DNA of 11,289 nt from Acidimicrobiia bacterium. Lineage in GTDB: Bacteria > Actinomycetota > Acidimicrobiia > IMCC26256 > BP-133. How positions within the stretch are numbered: position 1 is the stretch's first letter; the number at the start of each line of letters is the position of its first letter. Position numbers and translations under genes: made by a program. The notes beneath the pieces were generated by a model, which saw only the letters and a program-made list of their open reading frames with translations, did no database searches and had not been told where the DNA came from. Below are positions 1-6,894 of the stretch, piece after piece. The stretch is from the NCBI GenBank assembly GCA_025923175.1, contig JAICGL010000070.1:1-11289 (forward strand), written 5' to 3'.

Positions 1-632
1 ACTGGTTCCTCGTCTCGATCGAGCAGGACGCCGAAGGCGGCCATGTCATCCAGCAGGACATCGTCGCCCGCCCGGACGCCGACATCGCCCGCCTGCGCGA
101 CGAGGCGGTCGCCGAGGTCGCCACCATCGGCAACGTCCCCGACGAACAAGTGAAGGACATCGCGCCGCTGTCCTTCGACGGCGATGCCCGTACGGCAGCG
201 CTGGACTTGACCAACATCGACGGCCGCTTCGACCCCGACGTCCTCGAAGCCTCCGCCCGCCGCGCCGTCGCCGCCTGGGCCGAAGCCGTCGACGGCGACG
301 ACGTTTCCCTCTCGCTGGTCGCCAGCCAGGCCGCTATCGACGAACTCCTCTACGGCTACGACAAGTCGAAGCGCACCCGCCTCGTCGTGCGCGGCCCCGT
401 CTTGAAGTCGATCCGGATCGGCGCCATCGACGCACACGCCACCCCGCCGGTGATGACGATTCACGCCGAACTCACCGGCCGCCGCTACCGCGAAAACCGC
501 GACACCACCACCGTCGTCGAAGGCAGCAAGGACAAAGAGACGACCTTCACCGAATCCTGGACGATGGCCCTCGACGGCAACGACGAAACCCCCTGGCGCC
601 TGGTCGGGTCCGCCTCCGCCACCTACGCCTGA
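1..632 (+). CDS. Tim44-like domain protein, 3' end (5' end outside window)
   Basis: The reading frame is open from the first complete codon at base 3 to TGA at 630-632, giving about 209 residues, so the gene begins upstream of the window. The C-terminal ~135 residues fit a Tim44-like fold. A helix (FDPDVLEASARRAVAAWAEA) leads into an alpha+beta part with a strand pattern like RLVVRGPVLKSIRIGAID, then an ITIHAELTGRRYRE-type strand. It closes with FTESWTMALDG and PWRLVGS, which match the family's usual 'FTEYWTF...WKL' ending. In bacteria such domains often follow membrane segments or zinc ribbons; that part would lie upstream and cannot be seen. No catalytic residues are expected, and the role is unknown. 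An internal GTG at 150 is not needed as a start because the frame stays open upstream. The gene converges on the lipoprotein gene with only 6 bases between stops. Confidence 0.75.
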   Translation, partial: WFLVSIEQDAEGGHVIQQDIVARPDADIARLRDEAVAEVATIGNVPDEQVKDIAPLSFDGDARTAALDLTNIDGRFDPDVLEASARRAVAAWAEAVDGDDVSLSLVASQAAIDELLYGYDKSKRTRLVVRGPVLKSIRIGAIDAHATPPVMTIHAELTGRRYRENRDTTTVVEGSKDKETTFTESWTMALDGNDETPWRLVGSASATYA

Positions 633-638
633 CGGCGC

Positions 639-2132
639 CTAACTCGTCGTCCAGACCCCGCCCCAGCCGGAGCCGAGATCCTTTTCCTTCTTCGTCGCGA
701 GATCGACGACGATCATGTGAGGTGTGTCGTCGACGACGCGAACGAGGAGCACCGTCGAACCGTCGGGAGCCCATGCCTCGATGCCGCCGTCGAGTTCCGT
801 CACGCCTTCGCCGGGCTTGATCAGGATGCTGCGGTAGCCGCGTTCCCCTTCCCGGTCGTAGGAGATCACCACGGAACGGCCATCAGGCGAGGCAATGGGG
901 GGACCGGCGTTCGTTCCGGCCGGGTCCCAAGTGGCGACGGGTGTGATGGCCCCACTGGGGACGTCGAGCAGAGCGAAGGTGCTTGCGGCCCGGGCGTCCT
1001 CGTTGTAGCCGCTCGCGAAGAGGATCCGCTTCTCCGTCACGTTGACCACGGTGAACTTGTCCAGGGCCGGGAGAGGCGTGACCTTGGCCTCGCTCTCGTC
1101 GACGAGCGCCCAGCGCCGGTCCTCCTCACTGCCGGAGAACATGAGCCCTCGCCCTCCTGTACCGATCGGGCTGACGAACGGCCCGTCGTCGGCATTGCGG
1201 TCGTACGGGATGTCGAGCGGCCGCCGGTCCCCGGGCCGGCTGCTGAGATAGAGCGTGGTCGGTTCGGCAATGACGACCGAGTTCCCCACCGAGCCCCTGA
1301 ACCGGATGTCACCTTCGGCGAAGACGATCTCATCTCCGCCTTCCACCGGCTGCCCCCAGACCTTCCCGGGCCCGTCCCGCTTGGCGTTGTCGACGAAGAG
1401 CAGCTTGCCGTCGCCCGAGAATCCCAGCGAGAAGCCGTCGATCGCAGAGTGTTTCGCCGGATCGTCGGTCGAGAAGAGGACCAGGCCCTTCTCCTGGAGA
1501 TTGACGATCCCCCACTTCTCGTCCGGTGAGAACTTGGTCTGACCGCCGAACTTTCCGGGCACCCCGAACGTCGCTGAGAGATCGACGGCGCTGCGCTTCT
1601 CGAGGTTCACGAGGAGCGTGCCGGAGTTGGAAGGAATCATCACGAACCGCTTCCCCCCGCCGGCCTCGCGCAAAGCGGCGAAGATCGGGAGGTCTTCAGG
1701 ATCTCCGGCACCATCGCCATATTCGCCACCCCGGCTCTTCAACCCGATAGTCGGAGTTGCCCTGCCACCGATGGCATCAACGATGACGACGCGCCCGTCC
1801 GGCTCTCCTTCTTTGCCATCCTCGTCGGGCTTGCCCTTGGCCTGAAACAGCGCCAGCCCGCTGCTGCGGACCGCCAGGCCGCCCCGCTCGACGAACACAT
1901 CGGCGATGTCGCGCTTGTCTCCGGTCTTCGGATCAATCGACGCCACGCGACCGGCCTCGTCCAGGACGATCAGCAGCCGCCCGTTGCCCGGCTCCGCACC
2001 CTCCCGGCCCTCGGAGGTGTTGTTGCTCGTCGCCTGCCCGCTCTTCTCGTCCGACGACGAGCACCCGCCGACGCCCAAGCTCACGAGTGCGACAACAGCG
2101 CCAGAGACGAGCTTCCGAGTGCGGTCGAGCAT
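639..2132 (-). CDS. Lipoprotein with beta-propeller (TolB/WD40-like) repeats
   Basis: This 497-residue protein starts at ATG 2130-2132. The N-terminus has basic residues (MLDRTRKL), a hydrophobic stretch and a lipobox-like V-G-G-C with the lipidated cysteine at residue 24. A flexible Ser/Gly/Glu-rich linker follows. It is therefore probably a lipid-anchored protein on the outer face of the membrane. The body shows repeated propeller-type blades: GRLLIVLDEAGRVASIDPKTG, FSPDEKWGIVNL, FSGDGKLLFVDNA, ASPDGRSVVISYD and WAPDGSTVLLV. These 'sPDGk..v' motifs are typical of TolB-like/WD40-like propellers, which usually act as binding scaffolds. No catalytic site is recognised. No Shine-Dalgarno is seen; a TACAGT hexamer at 2139-2144 (minus strand) lies 6 bases before the ATG, the spacing expected for a leaderless actinobacterial transcript. 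The stop is TAG at 639-641. Confidence 0.85.
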   Translation of the reverse strand: MLDRTRKLVSGAVVALVSLGVGGCSSSDEKSGQATSNNTSEGREGAEPGNGRLLIVLDEAGRVASIDPKTGDKRDIADVFVERGGLAVRSSGLALFQAKGKPDEDGKEGEPDGRVVIVDAIGGRATPTIGLKSRGGEYGDGAGDPEDLPIFAALREAGGGKRFVMIPSNSGTLLVNLEKRSAVDLSATFGVPGKFGGQTKFSPDEKWGIVNLQEKGLVLFSTDDPAKHSAIDGFSLGFSGDGKLLFVDNAKRDGPGKVWGQPVEGGDEIVFAEGDIRFRGSVGNSVVIAEPTTLYLSSRPGDRRPLDIPYDRNADDGPFVSPIGTGGRGLMFSGSEEDRRWALVDESEAKVTPLPALDKFTVVNVTEKRILFASGYNEDARAASTFALLDVPSGAITPVATWDPAGTNAGPPIASPDGRSVVISYDREGERGYRSILIKPGEGVTELDGGIEAWAPDGSTVLLVRVVDDTPHMIVVDLATKKEKDLGSGWGGVWTTS

Positions 2133-2138
2133 GCGGGC

Positions 2139-2144
2139 ACTGTA
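2139..2144 (-). promoter_or_regulatory. Possible -10 element for a leaderless lipoprotein transcript
   Basis: The minus strand reads TACAGT here, followed by GCCCGC and then the ATG of the lipoprotein gene. A TANNNT hexamer 6-7 bases before a start codon that lacks a Shine-Dalgarno is the usual layout of leaderless actinobacterial genes. No convincing -35 is visible, and the hexamer is short, so this is a weak call. The 78-base divergent spacer to the DUF11 gene holds nothing else that I recognise. Confidence 0.25.
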
Positions 2145-2210
2145 TTGGGCCGCGGCTTGGCTCGCTCGGCCTATGGCCCCCGAGGGCCACCATGAGGAAC
2201 ACTGTGGCCC

Positions 2211-4253
2211 ATGCGGACACGAACCACGTCACTCGTTGCAATCGCAGCTGCCGCAGGTCTTCTTCTGGCCGGCTCCGGCGCCGGTGCCATCTCGTCGGTC
2301 CCGGGGGCCGGAGACCGCCGAGCGCCGGATACCCAGATCCGGCCGACGGTTCTCAGCGGCACCTCAGGTCGGGTCTCCTTCCGGCCGGTCGGTCGGGGTT
2401 TCCCCAACCCGGAGCTCCGGGCGGCAAAGAAGGTGGTCCCGTCGAACGACGCGTTCGGTCGCCTCGGCAACGATGCCTTCGTCGCCTACGGGACCGGGAC
2501 TGTGCTCCATTCGGATCCCGAGCTCTCCGAAGGTGACGCCGTCACGGTCGACATGGCGATGGCCGACGCGATCTACGCCTCCCAGCCACTGCCGGCCTTC
2601 ACCGATGAGCTGGGCCGGCCGATCGTGACCGGCTTCTCCGGGCTCACCGGTCAGGCCCACGCCCGGGCGGTCACTCTCGATCCCCCTGACGCGGTCGGCA
2701 TCGACGTTGACATGGGAAGCCCCGCCGACTCGAAGGCGCCACCGACTGGCGACCCGGTCCGGCGGGAGACCAACACCGATTTGGAGCCGGTGGTCAAGGC
2801 CGACCTTCTCCGGGCGGAGGCGGCGGCCCGGGCCGTGTCCACCGGTTGTGTGATCGGCGACGATCTCGCCCGGGCGGCGGCGTCGGCCGACGACACCGAA
2901 GTGGGCGATGTGGACTTCGATCCCGAGAAGAAGAAGCCTCTTGCGTCACTCAGCGCTGACGAACCGGGGCGAGCAGTGTCCACGACCAAGTCCCGGACCT
3001 ACCTCGAACCGATCCCTGACCGGCCCGGGCGATTCGCCGCCGTCGCCGAACTGCGCCAGACGATCGCTCCCGTCACGTTCGGCCTTCCCGGCGTCGACCA
3101 GAAGTTCACCCTCGAGGTCGGTGGCGAGTGGGTGATGCGCGCCAGAACGGACGGCACACATGGCGAGGTGACGTTCCGTCCCGAGAACAGCGACGACGAA
3201 GAGCGGCCGGCCATCCGCCTCTTCCAGGACGACGAACTCGTCGCCGTCGGGATGGGCGACCTCGGTGACCGCAGCGGCATCTTCATCGACGGGCAACCCG
3301 TCGGCGACATCCGGATCGGCGGCGAGCCCCGGGCCATCTTCGGCCGTCACGGCTCGAAGCCGACGGAGACTGGCACCAGGGTGTCAGCCGCCGCTGACAT
3401 GGCCGTCGTGCGCCTCTTCGAGACCGCCGCCGAACTCCGCATCGGTCACACCGAGGTCGGCCTGGCCGTGCCGGCGGGCGGGGTCAAGTGTCCCGGCATC
3501 GGCCTGACCAAGATCTCTGATCCCACAACCATCCGACCGGGCGACAATTTCTCCTGGAAGCTCGAGGTCCACAACCCCAACGACTGCCTGCTCGACAAGG
3601 TGAGGGTCACCGACTCCCCCATCGCCAGCCGGGGAGTCGAGTGGACTGCGATGACGAGCGTCCCGCGTGCCACCCGTTCACCGAACGGTGACCTGGTGTT
3701 CGAAAACATCGGTGCTATCGACACTGGAGAAACGCGCGTCCTCGAACTCAACGCTCGGGTCGAACCAGGCTCGGACCTCGGCACGATCACGAATCGAGCG
3801 AGCGCCGCCGGGGAGTGCGGTGAAGCGTTCCTGGCCGGCGGTGCCGAGACGACCACCAATGTCGGGATGGCGATCGTGCCCGCCCTGCCTCGTCCTCCGG
3901 CGGGTGTTCCCGCCAGTGACGCGCCGAAGCGCCGTGACGCGGCAGGTAGGCCGGGGTCCGACGAGTCTGCGTTCCAACCGCCCACCTCCGGGGGATCGAG
4001 CACGTCGTCGGGCTCGAATTCGCGCTCGGCATCGGCCACCCGGACGAGTTCGGCAACCGCCACCCGGCCTGGCTCGGTCACACGACCGGGCACCTCGGTC
4101 GGCCAGAGCTCGCAGACCGCCGGAGCCGCAACGACGGCCGGTGCTCCCCTCGCCAGGAGCGGAGCGGACACCGTGCCCTACATGGCGCTCGGCCTGGGTC
4201 TCCTCGGGCTGGGACGGCTTTTCAGGCTGGTCAGGGTCAGGCGCGGCGCCTGA
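2211..4253 (+). CDS. Secreted surface protein with DUF11 domain and C-terminal sorting-like anchor
   Basis: This is a 680-residue exported protein. Residues 1-26 form a signal peptide (MRTRTTSLVAIAAAAGLLLA, then GSGAGA) with probable cleavage after AGA. Residues 27-426 are rich in beta-type patterns and acidic residues; I do not recognise a named family there. Residues from about 427 (CPGIGLTKISDPTTIRPGD) to about 547 (TNRASAAGECG) match a DUF11/Ig-like 'conserved repeat' domain, common in bacterial surface proteins and usually structural or adhesive. A Pro/Ser/Thr-rich linker (about 555-645) precedes LARSGAD (647-653), a hydrophobic helix and a basic tail ending RLVRVRRGA. That order mimics an LPxTG sorting signal but lacks its proline and threonine. 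The start ATG at 2211 has GAGGAA at 2194-2199, 11 bases upstream, slightly long. The gene diverges from the lipoprotein gene and converges on the next gene. Confidence 0.85.
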   Translation: MRTRTTSLVAIAAAAGLLLAGSGAGAISSVPGAGDRRAPDTQIRPTVLSGTSGRVSFRPVGRGFPNPELRAAKKVVPSNDAFGRLGNDAFVAYGTGTVLHSDPELSEGDAVTVDMAMADAIYASQPLPAFTDELGRPIVTGFSGLTGQAHARAVTLDPPDAVGIDVDMGSPADSKAPPTGDPVRRETNTDLEPVVKADLLRAEAAARAVSTGCVIGDDLARAAASADDTEVGDVDFDPEKKKPLASLSADEPGRAVSTTKSRTYLEPIPDRPGRFAAVAELRQTIAPVTFGLPGVDQKFTLEVGGEWVMRARTDGTHGEVTFRPENSDDEERPAIRLFQDDELVAVGMGDLGDRSGIFIDGQPVGDIRIGGEPRAIFGRHGSKPTETGTRVSAAADMAVVRLFETAAELRIGHTEVGLAVPAGGVKCPGIGLTKISDPTTIRPGDNFSWKLEVHNPNDCLLDKVRVTDSPIASRGVEWTAMTSVPRATRSPNGDLVFENIGAIDTGETRVLELNARVEPGSDLGTITNRASAAGECGEAFLAGGAETTTNVGMAIVPALPRPPAGVPASDAPKRRDAAGRPGSDESAFQPPTSGGSSTSSGSNSRSASATRTSSATATRPGSVTRPGTSVGQSSQTAGAATTAGAPLARSGADTVPYMALGLGLLGLGRLFRLVRVRRGA

Positions 4254-4259
4254 CCCTGA
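4231..4259. terminator. Perfect 14-bp inverted repeat at a convergent gene end, probable bidirectional terminator
   Basis: Arm TCAGGGTCAGGCGC (4231-4244) is followed by one G (4245) and then GCGCCTGACCCTGA (4246-4259), the exact reverse complement of the first arm. As RNA it would form a hairpin of about 13 pairs closed by a 3-base loop. It overlaps the last codons and TGA stop of the DUF11 gene and lies 28 bases beyond the stop of the converging membrane-protein gene. Neither strand has a clear T run after it, so this resembles the U-tract-less hairpins often annotated in actinobacteria. Position and perfect symmetry support a bidirectional terminator; a protein-binding site is the alternative. 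Confidence 0.65.
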
Positions 4260-4286
4260 AACCTGGCTGAGAACGAACGACCGAGA

Positions 4287-4859
4287 TCAGCTCGGCGGCG
4301 TTGTCGCCGGGGCCGGCTCGATCGGCGTCGGTGTGGTGCTCGGCGCGGCGGTCGTGGTCGTCGTTGCCTTGGGCAGCGTGCCGAGCCGGACCCGGAGGTC
4401 TTCGAGATTGACCGCGCTGACGTCCGGGTAATCGTCGTTGCTCACCGCGACAACAGCGGTCTTGATCGTGTTCTTGCCGACCGTGGCCGGCGTCTCTTTG
4501 ATCTGGATCACGGTGGCTCCACTGGCCAGGACCTTGTTGTCCTGATCGAGGACGCTTACCTTCGCGTTGACTTCGATCCCCGTTGGCAGCGACGTGCCGA
4601 CTTTGATGTCTACCGGCTGCGTGTTCGGCGGAGCTGCGACCGGCTTGGTCGCCGCCGTGCCGCCCCCGTCGTTTCCTCCACCCATCACCACGGCAACGAT
4701 CAGGGCGACGAGCAGCATCCCGGCCAGGCCGGTCGAGAGGAATGCCCAACGCTTGTACTTGTCGTCGGCGGCGACCGGGACGCCCGTGCGAACGTCGGCG
4801 TCCAGCAGGTCGTTCAGAGTCGCAACCTTGAAGTCGACGGTGTCCTCGAGCACGGGCAT
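4287..4859 (-). CDS. Single-pass membrane protein with weak CpaB/RcpC-like extracytoplasmic domain
   Basis: This 190-residue protein starts MPVLEDTVDFKVATLNDLLD at ATG 4857-4859. The frame stays open upstream to 4997, but GGGAGGAA at 4866-4873 sits 6 bases before this ATG and decides the start. Residues 1-37 are a charged cytoplasmic part, about 38-60 form one membrane helix (WAFLSTGLAGMLLVALIVAV), and a glycine-rich linker follows. The outer part (about 80-165) has 'VDIKVGTSLPTGIEVNAKVS', 'KVLASGATVIQI' and 'KTAVVAVSNDDYPDVSAVNL' with a following DLRVRLG. This order loosely recalls the RcpC/CpaB domain (value-setting strands, 'VLA.g..V', then 'vtLaVtp...lrLaLr'), but the match is weak. The C-terminus is a Thr/Pro/Ala-rich tail of about 25 residues, possibly wall-spanning. 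It diverges from the WXG100 operon by 152 bases, so a link to secretion is possible but inferred. Confidence 0.75.
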   Translation of the reverse strand: MPVLEDTVDFKVATLNDLLDADVRTGVPVAADDKYKRWAFLSTGLAGMLLVALIVAVVMGGGNDGGGTAATKPVAAPPNTQPVDIKVGTSLPTGIEVNAKVSVLDQDNKVLASGATVIQIKETPATVGKNTIKTAVVAVSNDDYPDVSAVNLEDLRVRLGTLPKATTTTTAAPSTTPTPIEPAPATTPPS

Positions 4860-4865
4860 GGCCCA

Positions 4866-4873
4866 TTCCTCCC
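4866..4873 (-). promoter_or_regulatory. Ribosome binding site fixing the 4859 start
   Basis: The minus strand reads GGGAGGAA, ending 6 bases before ATG 4857-4859. It supports that start over the longer in-frame extension reaching 4997, whose N-terminus would be Gly/Pro/Arg-rich and unlike a membrane protein. Confidence 0.6.
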
Positions 4874-4945
4874 TCGGCTCGTTCCCGGCGGCAATCGTAG
4901 CGAGGGATCCTGAAAAAGCCAGGTGCCGATCAGGCGGTTGGTCGA

Positions 4946-4951
4946 TACCAT
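4946..4951 (+). promoter_or_regulatory. Possible -10 element for the WXG100 operon
   Basis: TACCAT fits the actinobacterial TANNNT -10 pattern and lies 60 bases before the WXG100 start codon, a reasonable distance for a leader with its own hairpin and ribosome binding site. No clear -35 is visible at the usual distance. Within the 152-base divergent spacer this is the best forward -10 I can see; on the minus strand TACGAT at 4894-4899 is an equally modest candidate for the membrane-protein gene. Confidence 0.3.
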
Positions 4952-4969
4952 TGCCCCGCGTACGGCAGT

Positions 4970-4986
4970 CCCCGGCTGACCCGGGG
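4970..4986 (+). promoter_or_regulatory. Short hairpin in the leader of the WXG100 operon
   Basis: CCCCGG (4970-4975) and CCGGGG (4981-4986) are exact reverse complements separated by CTGAC. In RNA this gives a 6-pair, all G-C stem ending 9 bases before the Shine-Dalgarno, so it could influence ribosome access or be an operator. In G+C-rich DNA such short repeats are frequent, so confidence is low. Confidence 0.25.
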
Positions 4987-4995
4987 TGCCACGAC

Positions 4996-5003
4996 AAAAG
5001 GAG
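4996..5003 (+). promoter_or_regulatory. Ribosome binding site deciding the WXG100 start
   Basis: AAAAGGAG ends 8 bases before ATG 5012-5014. An in-frame GTG at 5003 overlaps the last base of this site and cannot use it, so the start is 5012 and the protein begins MSGRLTVT. This is the strongest Shine-Dalgarno of the six-gene operon; the genes after the second have weak ones. Confidence 0.7.
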
Positions 5004-5011
5004 TGCACCAC

Positions 5012-5305
5012 ATGAGTGGTCGCCTTACCGTCACCTCCGGCGAACTGCGGGCCACCGCTGGCGACATGCGGGGCACGGCCAGCAACATCGCCCAGGAGTT
5101 CAACCGCATGATGGGCAAGGTGCGGGAGCTCACCGGCTCGTGGACCGGGCAGGGCGCCAGCGCCTTCAACGGTTACTACGAGAGTTTCAACCAGAGTTGG
5201 GGGAAGTGCCAGGAGGCCCTCGACGGAGTGGCCCGCCTGCTCGAGTCCGCGGCCAACGCCTACGACGAGGCGGAGCGGAACATCTCCCAGCAGTTCCAGG
5301 GGTAG
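5012..5305 (+). CDS. WXG100-family (ESAT-6-like) type VII secretion protein
   Basis: At 97 residues it has the standard length of WXG100 proteins, small helical hairpins exported by type VII systems, usually as dimers. Helix 1 covers about residues 8-40 (SGELRATAGDMRGTASNIAQ), followed by the turn motif W44-T45-G46 in SWTGQGASAF. Helix 2 runs to about residue 95. The C-terminal export signal YxxxD/E is present as Y84-D-E-A-E88. There is no signal peptide, as expected for the family. It carries one cysteine (C66), unusual but not unique. It is the first gene of the operon; its TAG stop (5303-5305) lies 3 bases before the next start, and the next gene's AGGGG site lies in its last codons, so translation is probably coupled. 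The EspC-like neighbour is a plausible partner, by inference. Confidence 0.93.
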   Translation: MSGRLTVTSGELRATAGDMRGTASNIAQEFNRMMGKVRELTGSWTGQGASAFNGYYESFNQSWGKCQEALDGVARLLESAANAYDEAERNISQQFQG

Positions 5306-5308
5306 GCC

Positions 5309-5605
5309 TTGGAGTCCTTCAGCGTCGATCCCGGACAGCTGAGGGCGGCCGTCACCGAGGCGACCCGCGCCGTCGCGGGCCTGGAGGACGCCAGATCCAG
5401 GTTGGACTGGGCCAACGGCCACGTCCAGGAAGGGGCCGGCGACAAGGCCGCCGATGAGTTCGACGGCTTCCGGAAGCGCTGGAAAGACGAATTCAAGATC
5501 ATCGGCGAGTTCCTCACCGGTATGGAGAAGGCGCTCACGGCGACGGCGGCGATCTACGAACAGGTCGACGCGGAGATCGCTGCGGCGGTGGGCCCCCAAC
5601 CCTGA
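5309..5605 (+). CDS. EspC-like small helical type VII secretion protein
   Basis: This 98-residue all-helical protein starts at TTG 5309. AGGGG at 5298-5302 lies 6 bases upstream, inside the end of the WXG100 gene. The opening MESFSVDPGQLRAAVTEATR and the body pattern match EspC-type ESX proteins ('f.VDp..LraaA..l' then 'aadeFd.F...W' and a long second helix). The Trp-x-Gly turn is not conserved: the turn region reads ANGHVQEGAGDKAADEF. Y83-E-Q-V-D87 supplies the YxxxD export signal. It is probably exported together with, or as a partner of, the WXG100 protein, since such pairs of small genes typically encode heterodimers; the pairing here is inferred. Its TGA (5603-5605) shares its A with the ATG of the next gene. 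A divergent WXG100 protein is the alternative label. Confidence 0.8.
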   Translation: MESFSVDPGQLRAAVTEATRAVAGLEDARSRLDWANGHVQEGAGDKAADEFDGFRKRWKDEFKIIGEFLTGMEKALTATAAIYEQVDAEIAAAVGPQP

Positions 5606-6894
5606 TGTCCTTCCTGTTCGACAGCACGCCGCAGTTCCACCCGGCTGACCTCGAGCCGCTCCAGGGAGACGGCGACCGCATCCGGTCAGCGGGTCGGATG
5701 CTCCACGATGCCGCCGGAGCTCTCGATTTCGCTCAGCGGGCGGCGGGCCAGCTCCAGACACTCACCGACGGCGTGTCGTGGCGCGGTGCCGGCTTCCAGG
5801 CGTTCAAGGGCGGGATCGAGAAGCAGCCACTTCCCGAGCATCTGGTGAACGCCCGCAACGTCCTCGGATGGACGGGCGACGAGCTGGGCCGCCTGGCCAC
5901 GAAGCTTGACGACATCCAGGCGGACCTGGCGCTCCTCCGCCAGCGCGCCGACATGCTCGGGATCGATGGTGACGTCCCCGAAGAACGCCGCCACGAGGTC
6001 GACACGATCAAGAAGGAGTACAAGGACCTCAAGGAACGTCGGGAACAGGCCCTCGAGCAAGCCGCTCGTGTCTTCGATGAGATGACCGACAGAACGGTCT
6101 TCGCCAAACCGCCACCCAAGGGCTTCGGCAGGCTCCGGAAGGCACTCGGAGGAGCAGTCAACTTCGCCAAGGACTTCGCCGTCGGGTTTGGCCAGGGCGT
6201 CGTCGACATCGGCAAGGGCATCGCGATGCTGGGCTACCTCGCCACCCCCTGGGGCATGGCGGATGCAGTCAAGTGGATCAAGAACAATCAACAGCTGATC
6301 CGCAGCGCGATCTCCTACGCCATGCACAACCCGCTCGGAATGGCCGTCAACGTCGGCAAGGTGATCATCGACTACGACACGCTGAGGGAGAACCCCGGCC
6401 GATGGCTCGGCAAGCTGGCCCCGCAGATCGCGATCACCGTGCTCTCCGCGGGCGCGGGCGGCCTCGCCTCCCGCAGCGGAGCGATCGCCGGGAGGGGAGC
6501 CACCGCAACCGGCAAGGCCCGCTGGATCTCGGACAAGATGAAGATCGGCACCGATCTCGCGGAGGACGTCATCCCCGGTTTCTACAAGTTCAGCGGCAAG
6601 ACCATGAGCGAGCTCACACCGGCCCAGGCATTCAAGAAAGGGGCTGCCGACGTCGTCAACCGCAAGATCCGCTTCGCCATGACCGGCGGGGGCTATCAAA
6701 TGGCCCAAAAGACGCGCTACCTCCTCCACACGAGGAAGGAGCTGCCGATGTGGGGCAAGGTCGTGAAGAAGGTGCCGGTCGTGACCGCGGCGGCCACACT
6801 CGCCGCTGGCCGTGAAGCCATCGTTCAGGATGTCGCCGGCGTCATCACCGAGGGCGGCATCGAAGCTGAGCAAGCGCAGCAGAGCAGCCGATGA
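5605..6894 (+). CDS. Large type VII secretion substrate: WXG-like N-terminus, pre-toxin-like middle, unknown C-terminus
   Basis: The 429-residue protein has no signal peptide. Residues 1-110 resemble the T7SS targeting region of long actinobacterial substrates: GDGDRIRSAGRMLHDAAGAL, the turn W59-R60-G61 (VSWRGAGFQAF), then another helix. Residues about 95-160 are highly charged and likely coiled coil (TIKKEYKDLKERREQALEQA). From about 183 to 290 a hydrophobic, glycine-rich stretch (FAVGFGQGVVDIGKGIAMLG, later ENPGRWLGKLAPQIAITVLS) matches the pre-toxin linker placed before toxin domains in actinobacterial polymorphic toxins. The last ~125 residues are basic, include a hydrophobic patch (VPVVTAAATLAAG), and show no nuclease, deaminase, ADP-ribosylase or peptidase motif that I recognise. 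Function is therefore open: an effector with a new toxin domain, a membrane-acting protein, or a structural substrate. The start overlaps the previous stop by one base; the next gene overlaps by ATGA. Confidence 0.82.
   Translation: MSFLFDSTPQFHPADLEPLQGDGDRIRSAGRMLHDAAGALDFAQRAAGQLQTLTDGVSWRGAGFQAFKGGIEKQPLPEHLVNARNVLGWTGDELGRLATKLDDIQADLALLRQRADMLGIDGDVPEERRHEVDTIKKEYKDLKERREQALEQAARVFDEMTDRTVFAKPPPKGFGRLRKALGGAVNFAKDFAVGFGQGVVDIGKGIAMLGYLATPWGMADAVKWIKNNQQLIRSAISYAMHNPLGMAVNVGKVIIDYDTLRENPGRWLGKLAPQIAITVLSAGAGGLASRSGAIAGRGATATGKARWISDKMKIGTDLAEDVIPGFYKFSGKTMSELTPAQAFKKGAADVVNRKIRFAMTGGGYQMAQKTRYLLHTRKELPMWGKVVKKVPVVTAAATLAAGREAIVQDVAGVITEGGIEAEQAQQSSR

Noticed and set aside
626..637. Small CGCC-TGAC-GGCG stem at the first convergent gene end
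   Set aside because: Four pairs only; too short to call a terminator in this base composition.
717..1529. Plus-strand open frame of about 270 codons inside the lipoprotein region
   Set aside because: It is a shadow of the minus-strand lipoprotein gene, which has a lipobox and propeller repeats.
4860..4997. Longer N-terminus for the minus-strand membrane protein
   Set aside because: The internal ATG at 4859 has GGGAGGAA at good spacing, and the extension would overlap the WXG100 operon leader.
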